A DNA stretch of 64,000 nucleotides from Rhodospirillales bacterium. GTDB lineage: Bacteria; Pseudomonadota; Alphaproteobacteria; Rhodospirillales; Casp-alpha2. The notes beneath the pieces were generated by a model. That model saw only the letters and a program-made list of their open reading frames with translations. It ran no database searches and had not been told where the DNA came from. Shown in pieces: positions 24,468-34,217 of the stretch; within the stretch, counting starts at the first letter, position 1; each line of letters opens with the position of its first letter. Both the position numbers and the translations under genes were made by a program. The stretch covers positions 62,001 through 126,000 of the forward strand of contig JAEPMA010000005.1 of the NCBI GenBank assembly GCA_017644185.1, given 5' to 3'.

Positions 24468-26753
24468 ATGAGTAAACACGTCGATCCTGAGGAAATCCGC
24501 GAAACACGGCTCGCCGATGCGCTGTCGGAGCGGTATCTCTCCTATGCGTTGTCGACGATCATGTCGCGCTCACTGCCGGATGTGCGCGATGGTTTAAAAC
24601 CGGTCCATCGTCGGTTGCTCTATGCGATGCGGCAACTCAAGCTCGATCCGGCGTCGGGATACAAAAAGTGCGCCCGCGTGGTCGGCGATGTGATGGGTAA
24701 GTACCACCCGCACGGCGACCAATCGATTTATGACGCGATGGTACGCCTGGCGCAGGAATTCGCGCAGCGCTATCCACTCGTCGACGGGCAGGGCAACTTC
24801 GGCAACATCGACGGCGATAACGCGGCGGCGATGCGCTATACCGAAGCCCGCCTAACCGCCGTGGCGACCCTTCTTCTGCAGGGAATTGACGAAGACGCCA
24901 TCGACTTCCGCGATACCTATGACGGTGAAGAACGCGAACCCGTCGTTCTTCCCGCCGCATTTCCGAACCTGCTTGCGAACGGCGCCGCCGGGATCGCCGT
25001 CGGCATGGCGACCAACATTCCGCCGCACAATGTCGGCGAGCTTTGCGATGCCATGCTTCACATCGTCAAAACGGCGAAACACACGACAGAGTCGATCCTT
25101 AATTCCCGGGTCACCTTCGAAAAGCTGGCTGAGTTCATTCCCGGTCCCGACTTTCCGACAGGCGGAGAGTTGGTCGAATCCGGCGAGAACGTGGTCGAGG
25201 CGTACAAGACCGGCCGCGGCAGTTTCCGGCTGCGCGCCAAATGGGAAGTCGAAAAACTGGGGCAGGGGCTTTACCAGATCGTCGTCACCGACATCCCGTA
25301 TCAGGTGCAGAAATCACGCCTGATCGAAAAGACCGCCGAGCTTCTTCTGGCACGCAAGCTACCAATGCTGGCCGACATCCGTGACGAGTCGGCGGAGGAC
25401 GTGCGGATCGTCCTCGAACCCAAATCGCGTAACGTCGAACCCGACATGCTGATGGAGCATCTGTTCCGTGAAACCGATATGGAAACGCGGATCGGCCTCA
25501 ACCTCAACGTCCTCAACCGAGATAACGTACCGGGCGTGATGAACCTGCGCGAAGCGCTGGTCGCGTTCCTCGAACACCGCGAGGACGTGCTGGTCCGGAC
25601 CTCGAACCACAGGCTCAGCAAGATCGAGCATCGCCTCGAGATCCTCGGCGGCCTGCTGATCGCGTATCTCAACCTGGATGAGGTAATCCGCATCATCCGC
25701 GAGGAAGACGACGCTAAGAAGGTTCTGATGAAAACCTTCGATCTCAGCGACGTCCAGGTCGAAGCAATCCTGAACATGCGGCTGCGTCAGTTGCGGAAAC
25801 TCGAAGAGATGGAAATCCGCAAGGAGGACAAGGACCTCAAGGCGGAACGCAAGGAACTGAAAGACCTTCTCAAGACCGAAACCAAGCGTTGGAAGATCAT
25901 CGAAGGCGAACTCAAGGATCTGAAACAGACGTTCGGCCCGAAAACAGATCTCGGCCGCCGCCGTACCAAGATCGGCAAACCGCCGACCACGGTCATCGTG
26001 CCGATCGAGGCCATGATCGAGAAAGAGCCTGTGACGGTTGTGTTCTCCGAGAAAGGATGGATCCGCGCCGCTAAGGGGCACATGGAGGATGTTTCCGGTC
26101 TCAAGTTCAAGGACGGCGATAAGCTCAAGTTCTGGCTGCACGCCGAAACCACCGACAAAATCCTGGTGTTCGCCACAAACGGCCGCTTTTACACGGTCGG
26201 CGTGGATAAGTTACCGGGCGGCCGGGGCCATGGCGAGCCGATCCGTTTGATGGTCGACATCCCGAACGGCCATGATGTGGTCAAGATGATGAAGTTCGAG
26301 GGAGGACGGAAGTTCCTGGTCGCGTCCGATGCCGGTCGCGGCTTCATCGTCCCCGAAGACGAGGTAACGGCGCAAACGAAGAACGGCAAACAGGTGCTCA
26401 ACGTCGGCTCGAACGACGAGGCGATCGCGCTCACCGTCGTTCCCGACAATGCCGACCATATCGCCGTCATCGGTACGAACCGGAAACTTATCGTGTTCCC
26501 GATGAAGGCCAAGATCGACGGCGAGATGAAGGACGAAGTGCCGGAAATGACCCGCGGGAAGGGTGTCATCCTTCAGCGTTATAAAGAAGGTGTTCTCTCA
26601 GACCTTCAGGCGTTCAACCTGAAAGAGGGCGTCTCGTGGCAGACTGGTTCGGGGCTCAGGTCCGAAACCAACCTCAAGGCATGGATCGGCAAGCGTGCCG
26701 GTGCTGGCCTGATCAAGCCCAAGGGATTTCCGACCAACAACCGGTTCTCCTGA
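24468..26753 (+). CDS. parC: DNA topoisomerase IV subunit A
   Basis: A 761-residue type IIA subunit: [30 protein letters not shown] at the N-terminus, catalytic Tyr in [11 protein letters not shown] (about residue 126), a coiled-coil gate segment, and a C-terminal beta-pinwheel. The GyrA box (QRRGGKG) is absent, which separates ParC from GyrA. It decatenates daughter chromosomes. It has its own 112-bp upstream region. Confidence 0.93.
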   Translation: MSKHVDPEEIRETRLADALSERYLSYALSTIMSRSLPDVRDGLKPVHRRLLYAMRQLKLDPASGYKKCARVVGDVMGKYHPHGDQSIYDAMVRLAQEFAQRYPLVDGQGNFGNIDGDNAAAMRYTEARLTAVATLLLQGIDEDAIDFRDTYDGEEREPVVLPAAFPNLLANGAAGIAVGMATNIPPHNVGELCDAMLHIVKTAKHTTESILNSRVTFEKLAEFIPGPDFPTGGELVESGENVVEAYKTGRGSFRLRAKWEVEKLGQGLYQIVVTDIPYQVQKSRLIEKTAELLLARKLPMLADIRDESAEDVRIVLEPKSRNVEPDMLMEHLFRETDMETRIGLNLNVLNRDNVPGVMNLREALVAFLEHREDVLVRTSNHRLSKIEHRLEILGGLLIAYLNLDEVIRIIREEDDAKKVLMKTFDLSDVQVEAILNMRLRQLRKLEEMEIRKEDKDLKAERKELKDLLKTETKRWKIIEGELKDLKQTFGPKTDLGRRRTKIGKPPTTVIVPIEAMIEKEPVTVVFSEKGWIRAAKGHMEDVSGLKFKDGDKLKFWLHAETTDKILVFATNGRFYTVGVDKLPGGRGHGEPIRLMVDIPNGHDVVKMMKFEGGRKFLVASDAGRGFIVPEDEVTAQTKNGKQVLNVGSNDEAIALTVVPDNADHIAVIGTNRKLIVFPMKAKIDGEMKDEVPEMTRGKGVILQRYKEGVLSDLQAFNLKEGVSWQTGSGLRSETNLKAWIGKRAGAGLIKPKGFPTNNRFS

Positions 26754-26803
26754 AGGCGGAAACACCCACATCCGGTGACGGGGTGTTCGGGAGCGGAAGA
26801 CGC

Positions 26804-27022
26804 ATGGAACGCACGCTCGGATTTCTGATCGGAATCGTTGTCGCGGGCCTTATCCTGCTTGGGCTCGCACTTGTGTTCGGTGGTGTATTCATCGGGCTTT
26901 TCTCGGCAATTGTCGCGATTCCCATCGCCGCCCCCATGACAACCACGGCTTTGCTGGTGGCGCTCGTGATCGGGTATGTTGCGTATCGGCGCAAAAAACG
27001 CCGCGAGAGGGAACGTTCTTGA
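26804..27022 (+). CDS. Small two-helix membrane protein
   Basis: A 72-residue product with two hydrophobic helices (FLIGIVVAGLILLGLALVFG and TTALLVALVIGYVAY) and a very basic tail (RRKKRRERER). GGAG lies 9 bp before the ATG. No family is recognised. It sits 50 bp after parC and may be cotranscribed with it. Hydropathy and the ribosome site support it as a real gene. Confidence 0.6.
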   Translation: MERTLGFLIGIVVAGLILLGLALVFGGVFIGLFSAIVAIPIAAPMTTTALLVALVIGYVAYRRKKRRERERS

Positions 27023-27081
27023 TTTTCCGCCGTTGTTTTGGGACGTTCTGACCTCGCACCTACCTCGTGGAGAAGACCAAA

Positions 27082-27693
27082 ATGGCACAACCGACTGAAT
27101 TCAACACCCTCGCCAACACGATCTGGCCGACGCGCGCCGACCAGCACTCGTGGCTGAGGAACCTGCTGCTCGCATTCGCCGGCAGCGTCCTTCTCGCAAT
27201 CTCCGCGAAGGTCAACATTCCGTTCTATCCGGTCCCGATGACAATGCAGACGTTTATGGTGCTCTGCATCGGTATGGCGTTCGGCTGGCGCCTTGGTGGC
27301 GCAACGTTGCTGCTATATCTGGGGCAGGGGGCTCTCGGTCTGCCGGTGTTCGCCGGAACGCCTGAAAAAGGTATTGGCATCGCCTACCTGGCGGGCCCGA
27401 CGGGTGGCTATCTGTTCGGTTTCTTCGTTGCCGCCGTCACCGTCGGCTGGCTCGCCGAGAAGGGTTGGGACCGCAACATGTGGACCACGCTCGCGGCAAT
27501 GACCATCGGCACCGCCATGATCTTCGTTCCGGGTGTGATCTACCTCGGCGTCTTGTTCGGTTGGGACAAACCGCTCCTCGAGTGGGGGGTGATCCCGTTC
27601 CTGCCCGGCGCCGGTTTCAAGATCGGCCTGGCAGCCGCCGTCCTGCCGCTGACGTGGAAGTACCTCGTCAGCCGGAAAGACCAGGAAAACTGA
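27082..27693 (+). CDS. bioY: BioY, biotin transporter substrate-binding subunit
   Basis: A 203-residue integral membrane protein with about six helices and the BioY signatures FYPVPMTMQTFMVLCIGMAFG and GPTGGYLFGFFVAA. BioY is the S component of ECF biotin transporters and can work alone. No bioM or bioN genes adjoin. The start is taken at ATG 27082, after GGAGAAG. Confidence 0.9.
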   Translation: MAQPTEFNTLANTIWPTRADQHSWLRNLLLAFAGSVLLAISAKVNIPFYPVPMTMQTFMVLCIGMAFGWRLGGATLLLYLGQGALGLPVFAGTPEKGIGIAYLAGPTGGYLFGFFVAAVTVGWLAEKGWDRNMWTTLAAMTIGTAMIFVPGVIYLGVLFGWDKPLLEWGVIPFLPGAGFKIGLAAAVLPLTWKYLVSRKDQEN

Positions 27694-27728
27694 TTTAGGG
27701 AAATTGCCGGATTGGACGGGTAACCAGG

Positions 27729-28451
27729 TTACTCGTCCATCCGCACCCAGCCGTCCGGCGTGATCCGCTCCAGCGGTTTGAAACGCGCCTTGTACGACAT
27801 ATTCGAGCAGCCATCGATCCAGAACCCCAGGTACATGTACGGGAGTTCCTGGCCATAGGCCTCGTCGATCAACCACAGAATCATGTAAGTGCCGAGACTG
27901 CGTTCGGTCTCGCTTTCATCGAAAAAGCTGTAAACCGCGGAAAGTCCGTCGCTTAGCCGATCGACAAGACACGCCCCCGCAAGCGTGCCGGATGGTCTGC
28001 GGAACTCGACCACGAACGTATTGACCGGTGTGTCTTCGATCAGCGCCTGATAATCCAGGAAATCCATCTTCGACATATCACCACCCTGATGACGGGCGCG
28101 CTGATAATCACTAAACAAAGCGTATTGCTCGTGCGTCGCGATCGGCTCGACGATCTCGGCGGTCAGATCCGCATTGCGCTTCAAAATGCGCTTGAAGGAT
28201 TTGCTGGGCTTGAATTCATCCACCACCACGCGGACCGCAACGCAGGCATCACAGCTCGGGCAGGCGGGAACATAGCATATGCCGTGCGAGCGCCGGAAAC
28301 CGGCCATCGACAACTGGTCGTGCAACGCGTTGGCATCGCGGCCGACAAGTTCGGTCACGACCCGGCGTTCGATCCGCCCCGCGATATAGGGGCAGGGGAG
28401 AGGCGCCGTCGAAAAGAAGAATCTGGTATCAGGTAACGCCTGGTGACGCAT
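27729..28451 (-). CDS. bpt: Aspartate/glutamate leucyltransferase
   Basis: A 240-residue protein of the bacterial ATE/Bpt family: N-terminal CPYIAGRIERR, the cysteine cluster CYVPACPSCDACVAVR, and a GNAT-like C-terminal half with LGTYMILWLIDEAYGQELPYMYLG. It transfers leucine from charged tRNA to N-terminal Asp/Glu of proteins, marking them for ClpAP/ClpS degradation. Length and motifs are complete. Confidence 0.92.
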   Translation of the reverse strand: MRHQALPDTRFFFSTAPLPCPYIAGRIERRVVTELVGRDANALHDQLSMAGFRRSHGICYVPACPSCDACVAVRVVVDEFKPSKSFKRILKRNADLTAEIVEPIATHEQYALFSDYQRARHQGGDMSKMDFLDYQALIEDTPVNTFVVEFRRPSGTLAGACLVDRLSDGLSAVYSFFDESETERSLGTYMILWLIDEAYGQELPYMYLGFWIDGCSNMSYKARFKPLERITPDGWVRMDE

Positions 28452-28542
28452 TGAGGGTCTTTGCTCCAGTTCTCACCTGTCGGAACGTTACGGCATTTCA
28501 GGGGGGCCGCGCAACATGCCAGCCCGGCAACCGCCGGTCTAT

Positions 28543-29619
28543 TCAGCGGGAAATATTCTGATCCAGTTCAAGACCCAGGCTTGGCACCTGAGCGCCCCCC
28601 GATTGCGGGGCCGACTGTGGCGGTGCCGAAGTGCGCGGTGTCTGTGCTTGCTCGTTACGAATCTTGTTTAATCCGGGCAGCGCTTCCGGTTCTTCAGCTT
28701 TGTTGCCGCCGGCTTTCGTCACCGGATTATCGGCCCCGGTACCGCGCAGCATAATCACTGAAAGGCGACGGTTCGAGGGATGCGCCGGATTATCCGGCAC
28801 CAACGGCTCGGTGGCGGCCTTGCCGACAACCCGGTCGAAACGACTTTCCGGAATACCGATCTGCATCAGCCAGCGGCGCGCCGCATTGGCACGGTCGGCC
28901 GAAAGCTCCCAGTTCGAATAGTCACTTCCGCCCCCGAAACGGGTCGAGTCCGTATGCCCGGAAATCGAGATGTTCTGCGGCAGCGTCTTGATGATCTCGG
29001 CCGCGACCTCTAGCAGCCGCTTGGTATGCAGAAACAGCTCAGCAGAGCCGCTTTGGAACATCGACAAGCCGTCCTTGTCGACAAGCTGAATACGAAGGCC
29101 ATCGGGCGTGTTGTCGATTAACAGGCTGTCCTTCATCGACTTCAATTGTGGAATGCTGTTGATCGTCGCTTCGAGCTGATCTTTTGCTTCCTCGAATTGC
29201 TGCTGCTCTTGCTGTTTCAGCACTTCAGCGGCGGATTCCGCGTCCTGATCGCTGCCTGCCTGGGTTTCAGCGTTGTCATCGCCGCCAGAGCCCGCTTTCG
29301 GGGGCGGCAGATCGACTGTCACGCTGTCGCGCGACGTCGTGTTCTGGGCGGCGCCTTCCTCGGTGATCGTTTTGCCGCCGAGAATATCTCCCGAACCGCT
29401 GGTCGACTGAGATGCTGTCACCGGCGCGAAATAGTTGGAAATACCCTCAAGCTGTTCCTGGGTAACCGAGTTCAACAACCACAGCAGAAGGAAGAACGCC
29501 ATCATCGCCGTCACGAAGTCGGCATACGCGATTTTCCACGCACCGCCGTGATGGCCGTGCCCGCCCTTGTTCACCTTCTTGATGATGATCGGGTTTTTTG
29601 CTGCGCTTTCTTCGGCCAT
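28543..29619 (-). CDS. motB: Flagellar stator protein MotB
   Basis: A 358-residue protein with one N-terminal transmembrane helix holding the proton-binding Asp (AYADFVTAMMAFFLLLWLL), a linker of about 120 residues, and an OmpA-like peptidoglycan-binding domain (ISGHTDSTRF, SADRANAARRWL, NRRLSVIML). A Pro/Gln-rich tail follows. It anchors the stator to the wall. It starts 12 bp after motA. Confidence 0.95.
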   Translation of the reverse strand: MAEESAAKNPIIIKKVNKGGHGHHGGAWKIAYADFVTAMMAFFLLLWLLNSVTQEQLEGISNYFAPVTASQSTSGSGDILGGKTITEEGAAQNTTSRDSVTVDLPPPKAGSGGDDNAETQAGSDQDAESAAEVLKQQEQQQFEEAKDQLEATINSIPQLKSMKDSLLIDNTPDGLRIQLVDKDGLSMFQSGSAELFLHTKRLLEVAAEIIKTLPQNISISGHTDSTRFGGGSDYSNWELSADRANAARRWLMQIGIPESRFDRVVGKAATEPLVPDNPAHPSNRRLSVIMLRGTGADNPVTKAGGNKAEEPEALPGLNKIRNEQAQTPRTSAPPQSAPQSGGAQVPSLGLELDQNISR

Positions 29620-29631
29620 TCGGGGCCTCCG

Positions 29632-30492
29632 TTAGCTCGGCGCCGGAAGGTTCTGCGTGATTTCCTCGAGTTCCGCAAACGACGGCCGGTATTCGTCCGG
29701 CAGCACCTTGCGGGCGAATTCGACGGAAACCTGCGGCGCATAACCTTGCATGTGGCCCATCAGACCGGCTTTCATGCACATGAAGTAGTGGTGTTCCGCG
29801 TTATATGCCGCCTCCAGATTCGACGCCATCGGCAACACGAAACCATACGCGACGAGAATCCCCGAAAACGTACCGACCAGCGCGGCGCCGATCAGGCCCC
29901 CCAAGACTTCCGGCGGTTCGGTGATCGAGCTCATGGTGACGATAACGCCCAACACGGCGGCGACGATACCAAGCGCCGGGATCGCCTCACCGATGGTCCG
30001 CATCGCAGACGACACCATAATCTTCTCGTGATGATGCACATCCAGCTCTTGATCCATGATCGCCTCGATCTCGTGCGCGTTGGAGGCACCCAAGGTCAGA
30101 AGGCGCAGGTAATCGCAGAAGAAATCGATGGCGTGGTGGTCATGCTGAAATTTGGGGAACGTCGCAAAAAGCGAACTTTCATGTGGTTTTTCAACGTGTT
30201 GTTCGAGGGCGAGGTCACCCTTGGCCTTGGCCAGTCGGAACACGCTGTAAAGGCAGCTCAGCAGTTCGACGTATCCGTCTTTCTTGTATTTCGGGCCTTT
30301 GACCATGGTGCCGAACGACTTGAAGGCACCCATCACGACCGCCTTCGGGTTCCCGGCAAGGAACGCGCCGAGGGCACCACCAAGAATAATTACGTATTCG
30401 ATCGGTTGCCACAGGATCCTAAGGTCGCCGTGCACGGAGTAGCCGCCGAACACGCAGCCAATAACCAGCACAATCCCGATGATGAAGAACAT
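29632..30492 (-). CDS. motA: Flagellar stator protein MotA
   Basis: A 286-residue four-helix membrane protein: MFFIIGIVLVIGCVFGGY at the start, a cytoplasmic loop, and the two pore helices with AIPALGIVAAVLGVIVTM and LGGLIGAALVGTFSGILVAYG. It forms the proton channel with MotB. There are no other flagellar genes in the window, so motAB is an isolated stator operon. Confidence 0.95.
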   Translation of the reverse strand: MFFIIGIVLVIGCVFGGYSVHGDLRILWQPIEYVIILGGALGAFLAGNPKAVVMGAFKSFGTMVKGPKYKKDGYVELLSCLYSVFRLAKAKGDLALEQHVEKPHESSLFATFPKFQHDHHAIDFFCDYLRLLTLGASNAHEIEAIMDQELDVHHHEKIMVSSAMRTIGEAIPALGIVAAVLGVIVTMSSITEPPEVLGGLIGAALVGTFSGILVAYGFVLPMASNLEAAYNAEHHYFMCMKAGLMGHMQGYAPQVSVEFARKVLPDEYRPSFAELEEITQNLPAPS

Positions 30493-30674
30493 CTAGCGAG
30501 CTCTCAAAATAATTGTTCCAGCGCCCGCATGTATGCGTGGACGGGCAAAGTGACCCCTACGACCGCTATAGATGGATTTTGTTTGAAACTCAAGTGTTTG
30601 GCTCTGAATCGGTTGAAAAATTGATCCGGTCTCGGTCGTTTCAATTTGTGGCTGTCCCATGCTAAATAGCGGCC
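30493..30674. promoter_or_regulatory. Divergent promoter region motAB / flavin reductase
   Basis: This 182-bp region must drive motAB leftward and the flavin reductase rightward. No clear sigma70 or sigma28 site can be defended by eye. Confidence 0.35.
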
Positions 30675-31172
30675 ATGACCGTCGAACCTTTGCAGTTCCG
30701 CCAGGCCCTTTCGAAATTCGCGAGTGGTGTGACCGTGGTAAGCACGCTTTCCCCCCAAGGAGAGCCAATCGGCGTGACGGTGAGCGCCTTCAGTTCGTTG
30801 TCGCTTGAACCGCCGCTGATTCTTATATGCCTGGATCACGCGACCTCGCAATTAAGGGCTTATACGGATGGAAGCCATTTCTGCGTCAACATCCTCGCCG
30901 CCGGCCAGCAAGACGTTTCCAACGCCTTCGCCTTTCCGGGTCCGAGGCCTCCATTCGACGTCGTAAGCCATGAGAGCGGCTCATTCGGCCTTCCACTCAT
31001 CAAAGGGACGCTTGCCAGCCTCGTCTGCGAGCGCGAGGCCGTATATCCCGGTGGTGACCATGAAATCGTCGTCGGCGCGGTCATGGAGGCGATGTGGGAT
31101 GATTCGCTGGATCCGTTGATATACGCCGGCGGCGGCTATCGCTCGCTCTCCGGACCGGAAAAGGTGTCGTAA
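30675..31172 (+). CDS. Flavin reductase domain protein
   Basis: A 165-residue FMN-binding split-barrel protein: FRQALSKFASGVTVVST, GVTVSAFSSLSLEPPLILICL and SHFCVNILAAGQQDVSNAFA are typical of flavin reductases that supply reduced FMN/FAD to two-component monooxygenases. No monooxygenase partner adjoins. Its stop overlaps the start of the methyltransferase gene (TAATG). Confidence 0.9.
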   Translation: MTVEPLQFRQALSKFASGVTVVSTLSPQGEPIGVTVSAFSSLSLEPPLILICLDHATSQLRAYTDGSHFCVNILAAGQQDVSNAFAFPGPRPPFDVVSHESGSFGLPLIKGTLASLVCEREAVYPGGDHEIVVGAVMEAMWDDSLDPLIYAGGGYRSLSGPEKVS

Positions 31173-31939
31173 TGCGCGAGGCGGGCTGGCCGGTACCTCG
31201 CACGCTCGCGTCCTCCATCGCCGCCGCCGGTGCGGCGCTCGCTGTCTGGGCCTTTGCACCTGAAACGCTGCCACGCACGCACACCACGTTATTAGGGCTG
31301 GCCTTCTTTGCCGGGGTTCTGGCTGTTATCGCCGGAAGGCTTATGCATTTGGGAAAGGCATGGCTGGTCCTGACCGCAATCGCGACGCCCGCGCTCGTCC
31401 TCGTTCCTGTCTATCGTCCGCCGACCTGGTTATTCCCGATGATCGCGTTGGTTTTAGCCGGGTTCTACATCAACGGCGTCCGCGAGAAGGTGCCGCTGTA
31501 TCTTTCAAATTCAATCACCGAGCAGGCGTTGGCCGACCTCTTTCGCAAGACGGGCGGTGGCACCTTCATCGATCTCGGCTGCGGGCTTGGCGGCGTTGTC
31601 GACCGGGTCGCTCGGGAACTTCCGGAATCACACGTCATGGGCGTCGAAACCGCGCCTCTATCGTTCCTGGCGTCATGGCTGCGGATTAACGGCCAGGGCA
31701 GGGCGAATGCGCGGGTTCTGTATCAGAGTATGTGGCACGCCGACGTCGGTGATGCCGACGTCGTTTACGCTTTCCTGTCGCCGGCCCCCATGGCGAAGCT
31801 CTACGACAAGCTCAAATCCGAGATGAAGCCGGGATCTTTATTCATTTCGAACAGCTTCGCGGTCCCGGAGCGCGAACCGGACGAGGTGATACCGGTGGAT
31901 GACGGGCGCCAGACCCAGCTTCTTGTCTGGCGGATGTAA
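31172..31939 (+). CDS. Membrane-anchored class I methyltransferase (FAM173-like)
   Basis: A 255-residue protein with three or four N-terminal hydrophobic helices (about residues 10-105), followed by a SAM-binding domain with GGGTFIDLGCGLGGVVDRVA and GVETAPLSFLASWLRIN. DVVYAFLSPAPMAKLYDKLK resembles the region after motif IV in the FAM173/ATPSCKMT lysine methyltransferases, which modify respiratory-chain or ATP synthase subunits. Substrate assignment is inference. It is translationally coupled to the flavin reductase gene. Confidence 0.7.
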   Translation: MREAGWPVPRTLASSIAAAGAALAVWAFAPETLPRTHTTLLGLAFFAGVLAVIAGRLMHLGKAWLVLTAIATPALVLVPVYRPPTWLFPMIALVLAGFYINGVREKVPLYLSNSITEQALADLFRKTGGGTFIDLGCGLGGVVDRVARELPESHVMGVETAPLSFLASWLRINGQGRANARVLYQSMWHADVGDADVVYAFLSPAPMAKLYDKLKSEMKPGSLFISNSFAVPEREPDEVIPVDDGRQTQLLVWRM

Positions 31940-31942
31940 CAG

Positions 31943-33160
31943 CTAGCCGAGCGAGACATCCGACAGTAGCCGGGTCCCGAATCCTTCGGCTTCAAGCGCC
32001 CGGATAATATCTCGGACATGATCTGCATTCAGCGATTCGATAGCGATATCGACTTCCGCTTCCTTGACCGGCACGTCGCGGAACATGCGCTGGTGCATCA
32101 CATCGACGATGTTGCCGCCCTTACCACCGATGATCCCGGCAACGGCAGCGAGCGCCCCCGGCATGTCGATCAGCGAAATACGCAGTTTCGCCAAACGGCC
32201 GTCCCGGATCAGCCCACGCATCAGGACCGACGACAGCAGACGTGAATCGATGTTCCCGCCCGAGATCATGAGGCCGACCTTGCGTCCCTTGAAGCGTGCG
32301 GGCTCGGCCATCAGCGCCGCCAACGGCACGGCGCCCGAACCCTCGACAATCAGGCGCTGCACGTCGACCATGATCTGCACGGCGCGTTCGATGTCGCCCT
32401 CACGGACAACGGTCACATCGTTCATGTGCGCTCTCAGGATCGGCGTTGTCAGTTCGCCCGGCTCCTTGACCGCGATCCCATCCGCGATGGTCGCGCCTTT
32501 CCCATGAGGCGCTTCGCCCTTGAAGGCCTGATGCATGGACGGGTAGGCGTCTGCCTGCGCGCCCACAACCTCGATATCCGGATTGTGCGCCGCCGCGGCG
32601 ATGCAGCACCCCGACGCCAGACCACCCCCGCCGATCGGAACGATGATCGCGTCGAGATCGGGGGCGTCTTCCAGCATCTCCATCGTCGCGGTCCCCTGGC
32701 CGGCGATCACGTGGGGATCATCGTAGGGATGGATGAACACCTTACCCTCGTCATCCGCCGCCTGTTGAGCGAGGATGCGGGATTCCGCGACCGTCTCGCC
32801 TTCAAGGATCACCTGCGCACCGAACGCTTCGGTCCGTGCGACCTTGGTGAAGGGGGTGTTGGACGGCATATAGATTGCGGCCGGAATACCAAGTCTTTCC
32901 GCGTGATAACCGACACCCTGCGCGTGGTTTCCCGCAGACGCCGCGATGACGCCGGCCTTGCGTTCGTCATCCGTCAGCGATGCCATGCGGACATAGGACC
33001 CACGCACCTTGAACGAGCCCGTGACCTGTTGGTTTTCGAGCTTTAGATAGACCTCGGCGCCGGTCAGCTTCGAAAGACCGGGGGACGGGATGGTTGGTGT
33101 CCTGAGCACCTGGCCTTTAAGTAACTCGCGGGCTTTCTGGATATCCGAATAATCGGTCAC
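31943..33160 (-). CDS. ilvA: Threonine ammonia-lyase
   Basis: A 405-residue PLP enzyme: Schiff-base lysine in TGSFKVRGSYVRM (about residue 55), SAGNHAQGVGYHAERLG, the glycine loop VPIGGGGLASG, and a C-terminal ACT-like domain (LRISLIDMPGALAAVAGIIGGKGGNI). It converts threonine to 2-oxobutyrate, for isoleucine synthesis or catabolism. The single ACT domain matches the short catabolic-type layout. Confidence 0.88.
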   Translation of the reverse strand: MTDYSDIQKARELLKGQVLRTPTIPSPGLSKLTGAEVYLKLENQQVTGSFKVRGSYVRMASLTDDERKAGVIAASAGNHAQGVGYHAERLGIPAAIYMPSNTPFTKVARTEAFGAQVILEGETVAESRILAQQAADDEGKVFIHPYDDPHVIAGQGTATMEMLEDAPDLDAIIVPIGGGGLASGCCIAAAAHNPDIEVVGAQADAYPSMHQAFKGEAPHGKGATIADGIAVKEPGELTTPILRAHMNDVTVVREGDIERAVQIMVDVQRLIVEGSGAVPLAALMAEPARFKGRKVGLMISGGNIDSRLLSSVLMRGLIRDGRLAKLRISLIDMPGALAAVAGIIGGKGGNIVDVMHQRMFRDVPVKEAEVDIAIESLNADHVRDIIRALEAEGFGTRLLSDVSLG

Positions 33161-33227
33161 GTTTAACTCCGTTCCAAGGCGCGCGTCTTACACCCCGAAC
33201 GCCGGACTGTCACCTGTTTGCGCAATT

Positions 33228-34217
33228 TCACATGGAAAGCGCACGGCTCAGCATTTCCGGATCGGCGTTCCCACCCGAACAGACACAGACCACAGTCTTC
33301 CCCTTAAGGTCGATTTTCTGGGTCAGCGCCGACGCCAAGGCGACCGCGCCGCCCGGTTCGACAACGATCTTGAGAGACAGCATCGCCGTCTTCATCGCCC
33401 TCAACACCTCTTTGTCGGAAACGCTAAGCCCTCCCTTCAGAAGCCTGCTGTTGAGGGAGAACGTCAATTCCCCCGGGATCGGCGCCAGAAGCGCATCGCA
33501 GATCGAGACCGCACCGTCAGGTACAGGCTGCCTGGAACCGGCTTCGAGGGAGCGCTTATGGTCGTCATAGGTTTCAGGTTCCGCACTATAAACATCGCAG
33601 CCGAGTGTTTCCGAAATCGCCAGCGCGGTCCCCGAGATCAATCCGCCGCCACCGGCCGGCACGAACACCGCGTCCGGCTTGGCATCGATCTCCTCAACCT
33701 GTTCCGAGATCTCCAGCCCGATCGTACCCTGACCGGCGATGATCAAAGGTTCGTCGTAAGGTTTGACCAGGATCGCGCCCTGTTCCTTCTGCATGCGTTC
33801 GCCGATCTCTTCCCGATTTTCGTTCAGGCGGTCATACAGAACGACCGTGCCGCCGAGGGCACGGGTATTGTCGATCTTCGCCTTGGGGGCGTCCTTCGGC
33901 ATGATGATGGTCGACTTCATCCCCATCAGCGTGGCCGCCGCGGCGACGCCCTGGGCGTGATTCCCGGACGAGAACGCGACAACCCCGTTCCCGCGCATGT
34001 CTTCGGGGATACGCGAGATCTTGTTGAAGGCGCCCCGGAACTTGAACGAGCCCGTGCGCTGCAGGCATTCCGGTTTGACGATCAGCCGAAAACCCAACTG
34101 CTCGTTAAGGATCGAATTTTCGAGAAGTGGCGTGCGCCGCGCCCACCCATTCAATTGCCGGGCGGCGTCCTTGATGTCGGCAAAGACCGGGGGTTCAGAA
34201 CTGTTCAAGGAATCCAT
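33228..34217 (-). CDS. Threonine/serine dehydratase-like PLP enzyme
   Basis: A 329-residue fold-type II PLP enzyme: TGSFKFRGAFNKISR, FSSGNHAQGVAAAATLMG and VPAGGGGLISGTALAI. It lacks an ACT domain. It could be a threonine/serine dehydratase, serine racemase or hydroxyaspartate dehydratase. It is a paralogue of the ilvA product next to it. The start at 34217 overlaps the end of the hydrolase gene by 23 bp. Confidence 0.8.
   Translation of the reverse strand: MDSLNSSEPPVFADIKDAARQLNGWARRTPLLENSILNEQLGFRLIVKPECLQRTGSFKFRGAFNKISRIPEDMRGNGVVAFSSGNHAQGVAAAATLMGMKSTIIMPKDAPKAKIDNTRALGGTVVLYDRLNENREEIGERMQKEQGAILVKPYDEPLIIAGQGTIGLEISEQVEEIDAKPDAVFVPAGGGGLISGTALAISETLGCDVYSAEPETYDDHKRSLEAGSRQPVPDGAVSICDALLAPIPGELTFSLNSRLLKGGLSVSDKEVLRAMKTAMLSLKIVVEPGGAVALASALTQKIDLKGKTVVCVCSGGNADPEMLSRALSM

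Noticed and set aside
29146-30624. 492-codon plus-strand frame
   Set aside because: Antisense to motB and motA, which are certain.
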